DNA of 16,544 nucleotides from an uncultured Cryptobacterium sp. (GTDB taxonomy: Bacteria; Actinomycetota; Coriobacteriia; Coriobacteriales; Eggerthellaceae), in contig USIG01000028.1 of assembly GCA_900554685.1 (NCBI GenBank), positions 1 through 16,544 on the forward strand. Reading direction: 5' to 3'. Under the pieces are notes generated by a model. It saw only the letters and a program-made list of their open reading frames with translations, was not told where the DNA came from and did not search any database. Within the stretch, counting starts at the first letter, position 1; each line of letters opens with the position of its first letter. The position numbers were made by a program, and so were the translations under genes. This document shows, piece after piece, positions 6,439 to 12,735 of the stretch.

Positions 6439-6715
6439 GTCATAAAGGTTCTCTTTGCCGCCCTTTTGGCTCTATAGTCCTACAAGTTTTCTCGTGCTCT
6501 TTGGTTTGTACAGCAAGATTTTATAAAGGATGCACTTGAGGTTTTGTTTATGTGAGAACTTTAATTGCTTTTTGTGCAATAGATGAGTGCTTTTTCTAAG
6601 CGCAAGGGTTTTCTTTCGTAAGATTTGTTGTTCGTTTGTTTACACCTTTTAGGTGTTCATTTTCTCTTTCATGTGAATTTTGCCTTCTATCGTTTAAAGC
6701 GTAAAGGAGGGCAAG
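6426..6715 (+). other. T-rich non-coding gap upstream of the yraN-comM-dprA-trmFO operon
   Basis: These 290 nt hold no convincing ORF on either strand. The + strand is visibly T-rich. It contains a small hairpin ATTGC/GCAAT (6564-6568 and 6576-6580). A second perfect hairpin, ACACCT-TTT-AGGTGT (6642-6656), is followed by the T/C-rich TTCATTTTCTC. The promoter of the competence/repair operon must lie here. A weak candidate is TTGAGG (6536-6541), 18 nt, then TTTAAT (6560-6565). The 6642-6656 hairpin in the leader could be an attenuator or regulatory element. Confidence 0.4.
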
Positions 6716-7237
6716 ATGGCTACATTATCAAAAGAAACAGTATCGGTATCTGAGCAGGAACAAGGTTTAAGCGAAAGCGCTTGTACAGAAGGGCAAGCAA
6801 AAGAATGCTCTAAGGATGTACAAGAAGTTGGTTCGTCTTGCTCTTCCTGTCAAAAAGATCCTGAACAATCTTTCTACACTCCTCAAGAACTTGGTCGAAA
6901 AGGTGAAGAAGCAGCTGCTCGATTTTTGGAACGAAAGGGCTATGAAATCCTTGAGCGAAATTGGACCTGTTTCGCAGGAGAAGCAGATTTAATAGCGCGT
7001 ATAGAAGATACTCTTTGTTTCATTGAGGTGAAAACGCGCTCTCAGATCCAAAAGGGATTTCCCGAAGAAGCGGTTGATGCCCGTAAGCGAAGTCGCTATG
7101 AGCGAATTGCAGCGTGTTATTTAAAGGAGTATGAGGGTTGCGATGTTCGTGTTCGCTTCGATGTTATTTCTATCCTTGTTCTTTCAGAACATCGAGCATT
7201 CCTGCGCTTTCATACTAACGCCTTTGGGGTTGAGTAA
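6716..7237 (+). CDS. yraN: YraN/UPF0102 family nuclease-fold protein with Cys-containing N-terminal extension
   Basis: This is a small protein of the UPF0102 (YraN) family. The family has the restriction-endonuclease-like fold and is usually encoded next to rnhB, comM and dprA; its function is not firmly established. The conserved domain occupies about residues 57-173: LGRKGEEAAARFLERKGYEILERN (58-81), GEADLIA (88-94) with the acidic D91, and CFIEVKTR (101-108) with E104 and K106, which together form the nuclease-like D...ExK signature. Unusually, it carries about 52 extra N-terminal residues, polar and Glu/Ser-rich, with four cysteines (C23, C31, C42, C45) including CSSC. The start ATG 6716 has a strong AAAGGAGG at 6702-6709. 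comM begins 2 nt after the stop, so the two are cotranscribed. Confidence 0.9.
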   Translation: MATLSKETVSVSEQEQGLSESACTEGQAKECSKDVQEVGSSCSSCQKDPEQSFYTPQELGRKGEEAAARFLERKGYEILERNWTCFAGEADLIARIEDTLCFIEVKTRSQIQKGFPEEAVDARKRSRYERIAACYLKEYEGCDVRVRFDVISILVLSEHRAFLRFHTNAFGVE

Positions 7238-7239
7238 AC

Positions 7240-8736
7240 ATGGCGCAGCGCAGTTTTGCGGTCCAGAGCGCAACTATTCATGGCGTTGAAGCGCTTCCGG
7301 TGCTTGTTGAGGTGGTCATATCGCGTGGTATTCCTTCTTTTTCTATTGTAGGAATGGCTGATGCAACCATTATGGAGTCGCGTGAGCGGGTGAAGGCGGC
7401 GCTGCGGGCAAGCGGTTTTGTTATGCCTAATGATAAGATCGTCGTCAATTTAGCACCAGGAGCCTTAAAAAAGACAGGATCTGGGTTTGATTTGCCAATT
7501 GCTTTGGGAATTTTAGCGGCATCGGGCCAGATTAATCCTGAATTACTTGATAACGCTCTCGTGGCAGGCGAATTGTCTCTCAGTGGTTCAGTGAGAGCTG
7601 CTGCGGGTATGCTTGCCTATCAAAAGTGCGCTCGTGAAAACGGTTGGGATCTCATAACGGGCACTACTGAAAAGGGATTCTTTTCTCTTGAAGGAGTTAC
7701 CTGCCATATTCTTAAGCGTTTGGCTCATATACGAGACGGACATTTTAGTGCTGGCAAAACACTTAACGGTACTGAAGAGGTATCCGAGGCGCTTGATTAT
7801 GCTGAAGTTATTGGGCATGAAGCAGCAAAACGTGCTTTGCAGGTTGCGGCAGCAGGTAACCATGGGGTGTTGATGGTCGGTCCTCCAGGCTCGGGCAAGA
7901 CTATGTTGGCACAGCGTTTTGTTACCATCTTGCCGCGATTGAGTGAGCAACAAAAGATCGAAGCGGCCTTAGTTCATTCGGTTGCAGGAGAAGATATTTC
8001 GTCTTTGTTGGCAGGAAGGCGTCCTTTTAGAAGTCCTCATCACAGTGCGACTGCGGCAGGTCTTATTGGGGGAGGAAAGCCCCCTCGTCCTGGCGAGGCT
8101 TCTTTGGCGCATCAAGGAGTATTGTTTTTAGACGAACTCGCCGAATTTAAAACATCGGTTTTACAAACGCTTCGTCAGCCAATGGAGTCGGGAGTAATTG
8201 TGCTTACCCGTGCTGATGGTACCTATGAGTTTCCTGCTCGTTTCCAGCTATTAGCAGCAACCAATCCCTGTCCTTGTGGATATTTTGGGGACCCGAGCGG
8301 AAAGTGTCACTGCAGCGTTTCAGCTGTTCAGGCTTATCAAAACAGAATGGGCGGTCCTCTTGTTGACCGAATTGATATGCGAATCGATGTGTGGCGTGAA
8401 AAAAGCGAGGAACTGTTCGATTCGGCGCAAGGGAAAAGTTCTGCGCAGTTACGTGAAGGAGTGGAGCGGGCACGTCTTTTTGCGATGAGACGCGCAAAAG
8501 AGAATCCGAGTTCTAAAAGGGGTTTACGTGCTTTGCGTGACGCGTGCTGTTTTGATCAGTCCACAGAAAACTATTTCCTTTCTCTTTCAAAGTTGCAAGA
8601 AATGAGCGCACGATCTCTTACTAAAACGCTTTTGCTATCGCGCACAATTGCCGATATTGCTGAATCCAAGCAGGTTAAACAAGAACACGTTGCAGAAGCA
8701 TTTACCTTACGATTTGGAGGGGGTTCGCAATGGTAG
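7240..8736 (+). CDS. comM: ComM-type Mg-chelatase-like AAA+ ATPase (DNA branch-migration helicase)
   Basis: ComM is a hexameric AAA+ helicase that promotes branch migration during integration of transforming DNA. The 498-residue protein has the family layout. The N-terminal Lon-protease-like ChlI domain covers about 1-170, with SIVGMADATIMESRERVKAA and KTGSGFDLPIALGIL. The ATPase core has Walker A GPPGSGKT (214-221), RSPHHSATAAGLIGGG (264-279) and Walker B LFLDEL (295-300). A Cys-rich insert follows: PCPCGYFGD (343-351) plus CHC (356-358), which could hold zinc. The C-terminal Mg-chelatase helical domain ends RFGGGSQW. The start is ATG 7240, 2 nt after yraN; the upstream GGGG (7226-7229) is only a weak ribosome-binding site, so translation may be coupled. 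The end overlaps dprA by 7 nt. Confidence 0.96.
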   Translation: MAQRSFAVQSATIHGVEALPVLVEVVISRGIPSFSIVGMADATIMESRERVKAALRASGFVMPNDKIVVNLAPGALKKTGSGFDLPIALGILAASGQINPELLDNALVAGELSLSGSVRAAAGMLAYQKCARENGWDLITGTTEKGFFSLEGVTCHILKRLAHIRDGHFSAGKTLNGTEEVSEALDYAEVIGHEAAKRALQVAAAGNHGVLMVGPPGSGKTMLAQRFVTILPRLSEQQKIEAALVHSVAGEDISSLLAGRRPFRSPHHSATAAGLIGGGKPPRPGEASLAHQGVLFLDELAEFKTSVLQTLRQPMESGVIVLTRADGTYEFPARFQLLAATNPCPCGYFGDPSGKCHCSVSAVQAYQNRMGGPLVDRIDMRIDVWREKSEELFDSAQGKSSAQLREGVERARLFAMRRAKENPSSKRGLRALRDACCFDQSTENYFLSLSKLQEMSARSLTKTLLLSRTIADIAESKQVKQEHVAEAFTLRFGGGSQW

Positions 8737-9731
8737 TAGAACCAAGTTTGCAACAAGCCCAGCAGCTTCACGCAAAGCGCTATGCTCCTTTAAGCTCTGC
8801 TGCATTGTCGGGGAAGCGGTGGGAGATTCGCTTTGGACAAGAAGGATATCCGGAATCGCTTACCGCTCTTTCCGATCCTCCCAAGATACTGTACGGAATT
8901 GGGAATAAACATGCTCTTCGCGATGGTCTTGCTGTGATTGGAGCACGTAAAGCAACTCCTTACGGAAAGGCGGCAGCCAGACAGTTTGCTCGTCTTGCAG
9001 CGCAACGGGGTATTCCTATTGTTTCTGGAGGTGCGCTTGGCTGTGATTCGGAGGCACATAAAGCAGCGCTAGAAGTGGGAGGGGAAACGGTTGTGGTGTT
9101 AGGTGGTGGATGTAATCAGCCCTACCCTCAATCCAATCGTGATTTATTCCAACAGGTAATTGAAAAGGGTGGCGCGGTTATCTCTGAGCGACACTGGGAT
9201 TATCCTCCGCTTCCTTTTACCTTTCGAGCGCGTAATCGCATTATTGCAGGACTTTCGCGTGCAACGCTTATTGTGGAGGCGGGATTGCCTTCGGGAACCT
9301 TTTCAACTGCCGATGATGCACTTGCGGCTGGAAGGGAGGTTCTTGCAGTTCCAGGTCCTATAACCTCTCCTACGTCTTTGGGTGCGAATAGGCTTATCTA
9401 TCAAGGTGCTACACCTATTGTTGATATGGAAAGCTTCGAAGATACTCTTGTGGGAATATATGGCTGTCTTCGTGTGGAAGACGCACGTCCGCAGGATGCG
9501 CGAACATGGGTGGGGGATGCGCCATCTATTCCCAATACGGATGTTCTTCTTAGGGCCTTGCTTGCTAATCCTATGCGTATAGAAGAAATGCTTGCATATC
9601 CTTGGGAAGATGATGAATTAAGAGCGGCTCAGGATAAGCTTACGTATCTTATGGTTAAATTAGCCTCCTATGAAAGAGATGGATTAATTACGCGTTTTCC
9701 CGATGGGAGATATGGACCCGCTCGGGTATAG
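8730..9731 (+). CDS. dprA: DNA processing protein DprA
   Basis: DprA binds incoming single-stranded DNA in the cytoplasm during natural transformation, protects it and loads RecA. The 333-residue protein has the Rossmann-like DprA core at about 65-235. Its signatures are GARKATPYG (71-79), IVSGGALGCDSEAH (97-110), VVVLGGGCNQPYP (121-133), FRARNRIIAGLS (165-176), EAGLPSGTFSTADDAL (183-198), VLAVPGP (204-210) and GANRLIYQGA (218-227). The C-terminal part (about 265-333) looks like the winged-helix DML1-like domain. Two departures from the common motif are GCD where most family members have GID, and ERHWDYPP where many have EyPpg. The start is ATG 8730, with GGAGGGGG at 8716-8723. It overlaps the comM stop, so translation is coupled. 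Confidence 0.96.
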   Translation: MVVEPSLQQAQQLHAKRYAPLSSAALSGKRWEIRFGQEGYPESLTALSDPPKILYGIGNKHALRDGLAVIGARKATPYGKAAARQFARLAAQRGIPIVSGGALGCDSEAHKAALEVGGETVVVLGGGCNQPYPQSNRDLFQQVIEKGGAVISERHWDYPPLPFTFRARNRIIAGLSRATLIVEAGLPSGTFSTADDALAAGREVLAVPGPITSPTSLGANRLIYQGATPIVDMESFEDTLVGIYGCLRVEDARPQDARTWVGDAPSIPNTDVLLRALLANPMRIEEMLAYPWEDDELRAAQDKLTYLMVKLASYERDGLITRFPDGRYGPARV

Positions 9732-9743
9732 TGGTGTGTTGTT

Positions 9744-11234
9744 ATGGAAAAGAATAAATCTGACAAAGTAATTGATATTGTTGGCGCAGGTCTTGCGGGA
9801 AGTGAGGCGGCGCTGCAGCTTGCAAAACAAGGGTATTCGGTTCGTCTTTTTGAGATGCGTCCTCTTGTTGAAACTCCTGTTCACAAAACGGCTTATTGTG
9901 CCGAATTAGTATGTTCAAATTCTTTGAAGTCAACAAAGCCTGAAAGTGCGGCAGGTATGCTTAAAGACGAGCTTGCTACTTTGGGCTCGTTCGTCTTGAA
10001 ATGTGCTTATGAAAATCGTGTAGCAGCAGGAGGGGCACTGGCGGTTGATAGGGATGCCTTCTCGCAGGCAGTAACCGCGTGTGTAGACCAAAATAGCCTC
10101 ATTGATCGCATTAATGCTGAAGTGGTAGGTATTACTCAAGAGGGAGCCTTGTTGGTATCTACCAATCAAAAGACTGAAAGCTCTGAAGGAGTAAAGGGCA
10201 CTCAGGTTTTGTTCGGGCCTGCAGATGCTCTTATTATCGCAACTGGTCCGCTTACTTCTTCCTCTTTTGCTTCATTCATGAGAGACCTTACGGGTGAAGA
10301 TGAGCTTGCGTTTTATGATGCAGCTGCACCAGTAGTCATGGCTGATTCGCTTGACTTTACAAAAGTGTTCAGTCAAAGCAGATATGCCGAAGAGGGCGAA
10401 GGTGATTATCTTAATGCTCCGTTCGATAAAGAATCCTACGAGCGCTTTATCGAAGAGTTGACTGCGGCAGATCGAGTTATTAAACGCGAATTTGAAACAG
10501 CTGATTTGTTTCAGGCATGCCAGCCTATTGAAGAAATTGCGCGAAGAGGCTTTGATGCTCCCCGTTTTGGACCGCTGAAACCTGTTGGGTTAACTGATCC
10601 TGCAACAGGTCGTCGTCCTTGGGCGGTTGTGCAGCTTCGTGCCGAAGACGCCTATAGGCAAAGCTTTAACTTGGTTGGGTTTCAGACTAATCTCACATTC
10701 CCGGAGCAAAAGCGCGTATTTCGGATGATTCCTGGTTTAGAGCAAGCTGAATTTGCCCGCTATGGAGTTATGCATCGCAATACTTTTATCAAAGCTCCTC
10801 ATCTTTTAGATGCCTCTTTGCGTCTAAAGAGCGAAAAAGCAAACAAACTTCCTCTTCCTCTGTTTGTTGCGGGGCAATTTGGGGGAACTGAAGGATATTG
10901 TGAAGCAATTGCTTCGGGGCTTTGGACTTCTCTTGGGGTTGCTGCATATTTGGAGGGCAGGGCACTTCCTCCTCTTCCAAAAGAAACCGCTTTTGGTGCG
11001 CTTCTTGCTTATGCTACCAATGAGGAAACACGCGACTATCAGCCAATGCATGTGAATTTCGGTATCATGCCTCCCTTTGAACAGAAGATTCGCAATAAAA
11101 AAGAACGATATGCAGCCTATGCTTCACGAGGAAAACGGGCGCTTCAGCGCTATTGTGATGAGGTGCTCGGATGGGATAAACCTGCTGAGCCTGCCGAATC
11201 TGATAAGGTATTTGAATCGGGTGAGTCCAATTAA
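9744..11234 (+). CDS. trmFO: tRNA (uracil-5-)-methyltransferase, folate/FAD-dependent
   Basis: TrmFO makes 5-methyluridine at position 54 of tRNA, taking the methyl carbon from methylenetetrahydrofolate and using FAD. The 496-residue protein has the FAD-binding GAGLAGSEAA (14-23) and FEMRP (36-40), followed by CAELVCSNSLKS (52-63) with catalytic-region C57. FQACQPIEEIARRGF (256-270) supplies the second family cysteine, C259. RFGPLKPVGL and FVAGQFGGTEGYCEAIASG near the C-terminus complete the match. The last about 25 residues (after GWDKPAEP) are a polar, unconserved tail. The start is ATG 9744, 12 nt after dprA, with only a weak GGTGTG ribosome-binding site, so it probably relies on readthrough from the operon. 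In many Firmicutes topA separates dprA from trmFO; here it is absent. Confidence 0.97.
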   Translation: MEKNKSDKVIDIVGAGLAGSEAALQLAKQGYSVRLFEMRPLVETPVHKTAYCAELVCSNSLKSTKPESAAGMLKDELATLGSFVLKCAYENRVAAGGALAVDRDAFSQAVTACVDQNSLIDRINAEVVGITQEGALLVSTNQKTESSEGVKGTQVLFGPADALIIATGPLTSSSFASFMRDLTGEDELAFYDAAAPVVMADSLDFTKVFSQSRYAEEGEGDYLNAPFDKESYERFIEELTAADRVIKREFETADLFQACQPIEEIARRGFDAPRFGPLKPVGLTDPATGRRPWAVVQLRAEDAYRQSFNLVGFQTNLTFPEQKRVFRMIPGLEQAEFARYGVMHRNTFIKAPHLLDASLRLKSEKANKLPLPLFVAGQFGGTEGYCEAIASGLWTSLGVAAYLEGRALPPLPKETAFGALLAYATNEETRDYQPMHVNFGIMPPFEQKIRNKKERYAAYASRGKRALQRYCDEVLGWDKPAEPAESDKVFESGESN

Positions 11235-11238
11235 TCTG

Positions 11239-11266
11239 GCAGGTCTCTTGAGTAACTCGAGCCTGC
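11239..11266. repeat. Hairpin after trmFO
   Basis: GCAGG (11239-11243) and CTC (11245-11247) pair with GAG (11259-11261) and CCTGC (11262-11266), with a single bulged T. This gives an 8-bp stem 5 nt after the trmFO stop. There is no T tract, so it is not a classical terminator. It may be an mRNA 3'-end or processing structure. Confidence 0.4.
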
Positions 11267-11365
11267 TGATAGGTTGATGGGGAATAAAACATTTTAGTAA
11301 GGCTTTATTTTCCAAGACAGCATCAGGGTCGTTCTGCATTCTGACAAGGGTAAGTTTTAGCGGGT

Positions 11366-12457
11366 ATGAGCAAGCGTGATGACGAAATGAGTGACAAGCA
11401 AAAACAGTCTGCTTTTTGCGAAGGATCGCAAGATAGCAAGCAGCGTGTTTTGGGAGAAGAACTAATTGAGGCATTCTGTGGCTCTCTTGTCACGCAATAC
11501 AATAAATCCAGTCATACTATTCGCAATTATCGCAGTGACATCGAAGCGTATCTGAGGTGGTGTGATAGGGAAAATCTTGATCCTTTAAGTGTTCATCACC
11601 AGCAGATTAGACGATATCTTGCCTATTTAGATCAGGCTCGCTATGCGCGCACGACGATCGATAGGCATCTCAGTTCGATCAAGGCGTTTTATCGATGGTT
11701 GGTGGTGGAGGGAAAGTGTCAGTCAAACCCGGCTGCTATTTTACAAGGTCCTAAACGGCCTAAAACGCTTCCGCGTGTTATTGCTTCTCGTGATATGAAT
11801 CAGCTTCTTGATACGGCAGATCACAGAAATCGAACCATCGATCATATAGAAGCTTCGAAAGGCTATAAAGATGAGCTCGTTTCGGTAACGGCTGCTGATC
11901 ACGCCACCACGAAAAGGGCAGCTTCGAAAGATCGCCGTGTTCTTAGTGAAGCGCTCGAGATAAGAAATGAAGCGCTTTTAGAGCTGTTGTACGCGGCGGG
12001 CCTGCGTGTTTCGGAGGCTTCCTCGTTGCAGCTTTCGGGGTTGGATCTGGTACAGGGCTTCGTGCGCGTTATGGGTAAAGGTTCAAAGGAGCGTCTTGTT
12101 CCTCTTCATCAAAAGGCCTGTCAGGTGCTTGCGGCTTATATACAGAATGCCCGTCCGCTTTTATGCAAGAGTGCCGATTGCCCCTTTGTCTTTTTGTCTG
12201 CGCGAGGAAATCAGCTCTCTACCAATACGATTCGAACCGTTTTTAAAGAAAAACTTCACGAGGCAGGCTTGGATGAATCGCTAAGCCCCCATGCGATGCG
12301 CCATTCTTTTGCAACTGATCTTTTGTCGGGTGGTGCTGATTTACGTAGCGTTCAAGAGATGCTTGGCCATGCAAGTTTGTCCACTACGCAAATCTATACG
12401 CATCTTACGTCGGATCATCTCAAGGAAGTTCATCATACAAGCCATCCACGAGGATAA
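11366..12457 (+). CDS. xerC: XerC-type tyrosine recombinase with an internal insertion
   Basis: Tyrosine recombinases of this type resolve chromosome dimers at dif together with a partner Xer protein. The 363-residue protein has the SAM-like core-binding domain (about 31-135) and the catalytic domain (about 195-357). All catalytic residues are visible: R214 in AAGLRVSE, K238 in GKGSKER, H309 and R312 in SPHAMRHSF, H335 in LGHAS, and nucleophile Y344 in TTQIYTHL. It is longer than the usual about 300 residues because of a 30-residue N-terminal extension and about 40 extra residues (roughly 155-195) between the two domains, just before the RNEALLELLY helix. XerC rather than XerD is inferred from position: in Bacillus the xerC homologue codV also follows trmFO (gid). 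No phage or transposon genes are nearby. ATG 11366 has only AAGGG, 15 nt upstream, so initiation may be weak. Confidence 0.92.
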   Translation: MSKRDDEMSDKQKQSAFCEGSQDSKQRVLGEELIEAFCGSLVTQYNKSSHTIRNYRSDIEAYLRWCDRENLDPLSVHHQQIRRYLAYLDQARYARTTIDRHLSSIKAFYRWLVVEGKCQSNPAAILQGPKRPKTLPRVIASRDMNQLLDTADHRNRTIDHIEASKGYKDELVSVTAADHATTKRAASKDRRVLSEALEIRNEALLELLYAAGLRVSEASSLQLSGLDLVQGFVRVMGKGSKERLVPLHQKACQVLAAYIQNARPLLCKSADCPFVFLSARGNQLSTNTIRTVFKEKLHEAGLDESLSPHAMRHSFATDLLSGGADLRSVQEMLGHASLSTTQIYTHLTSDHLKEVHHTSHPRG

Positions 12458-12507
12458 ATCAATCGCCTTGTGAGCTCTTAATGGGTGTTGATATTCTCTT
12501 GCGTAGG

Positions 12508-12626
12508 ACATGACAGTGCGGACAGCGTTATGACAACGTGGCATCAGTGTGACGTCAATGTGGCGGTAGTACGATGCAGGCTGATGGCAACGTGATGACA
12601 ATACTGACAGCGACGATAATGCCAGC
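12508..12626 (+). repeat. Scrambled short-word repeat array between xerC and uvrA
   Basis: This part of the xerC-uvrA gap is built from recurring variants of a word like GACARCGTG or TCARTGTGNC. Examples are GACAGTGCG, GACAGCGTT, GACAACGTGGC, TCAGTGTGACG and TCAATGTGGC, then GGCAACGTG and GACAGCGAC. Spacing is irregular (about 9-14 nt), unlike the clean 14-bp array after dgt, although the words are similar. No coding potential is seen. Confidence 0.5.
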
Positions 12627-12658
12627 AGCAAGAATGATGAGACAATGTGAAAGAATAG

Positions 12659-12672
12659 CGAACGAATGTTCT
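12659..12672 (+). promoter_or_regulatory. LexA (SOS) box upstream of uvrA
   Basis: CGAACGAATGTTCT contains the perfect inverted repeat GAAC-N4-GTTC. It matches 13 of 14 positions of the Bacillus/actinobacterial LexA consensus CGAACRNRYGTTYC. It overlaps the -35 region of the proposed uvrA promoter and lies 63 nt upstream of the uvrA ATG, so LexA binding would block transcription until DNA damage. Confidence 0.85.
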
Positions 12673-12697
12673 CATTTTGATAAACCTGGAGTAGAAT
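12669..12697 (+). promoter_or_regulatory. Proposed uvrA promoter
   Basis: TAGAAT at 12692-12697 is a good -10 box. With a 17-nt spacer the -35 is TTCTCA (12669-12674, four of six matches), which shares bases with the LexA box. The predicted transcript start is near 12704, giving a short leader. The weak -35 makes this provisional. Confidence 0.45.
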
Positions 12698-12735
12698 AAA
12701 TTTTCGTTATCTTTGACGTTCTAGGAGATATATTC

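Noticed and set aside
6426..6715. Structured non-coding RNA gene in the T-rich gap
   Set aside because: Only two small isolated hairpins are visible; nothing resembles a tRNA, tmRNA, 6S RNA or a known riboswitch.
7588..7953. 121-codon minus-strand ORF inside comM
   Set aside because: It is the antisense shadow of the conserved ATPase; no ribosome-binding site or family match.
11366..12457. Phage or transposon integrase
   Set aside because: The domain layout fits Xer, the position after trmFO matches the Bacillus codV order, and there are no phage genes or attachment repeats nearby.
12447..12472. Terminator at the end of xerC
   Set aside because: CACGAGG and CCTTGTG can pair with one G-U, but the loop is 12 nt and no T tract follows.
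12341..12631. Minus-strand ORF covering the xerC end and the repeat-rich gap
   Set aside because: It overlaps the conserved xerC active-site region in antisense and reads through the scrambled repeats; no protein-like pattern.
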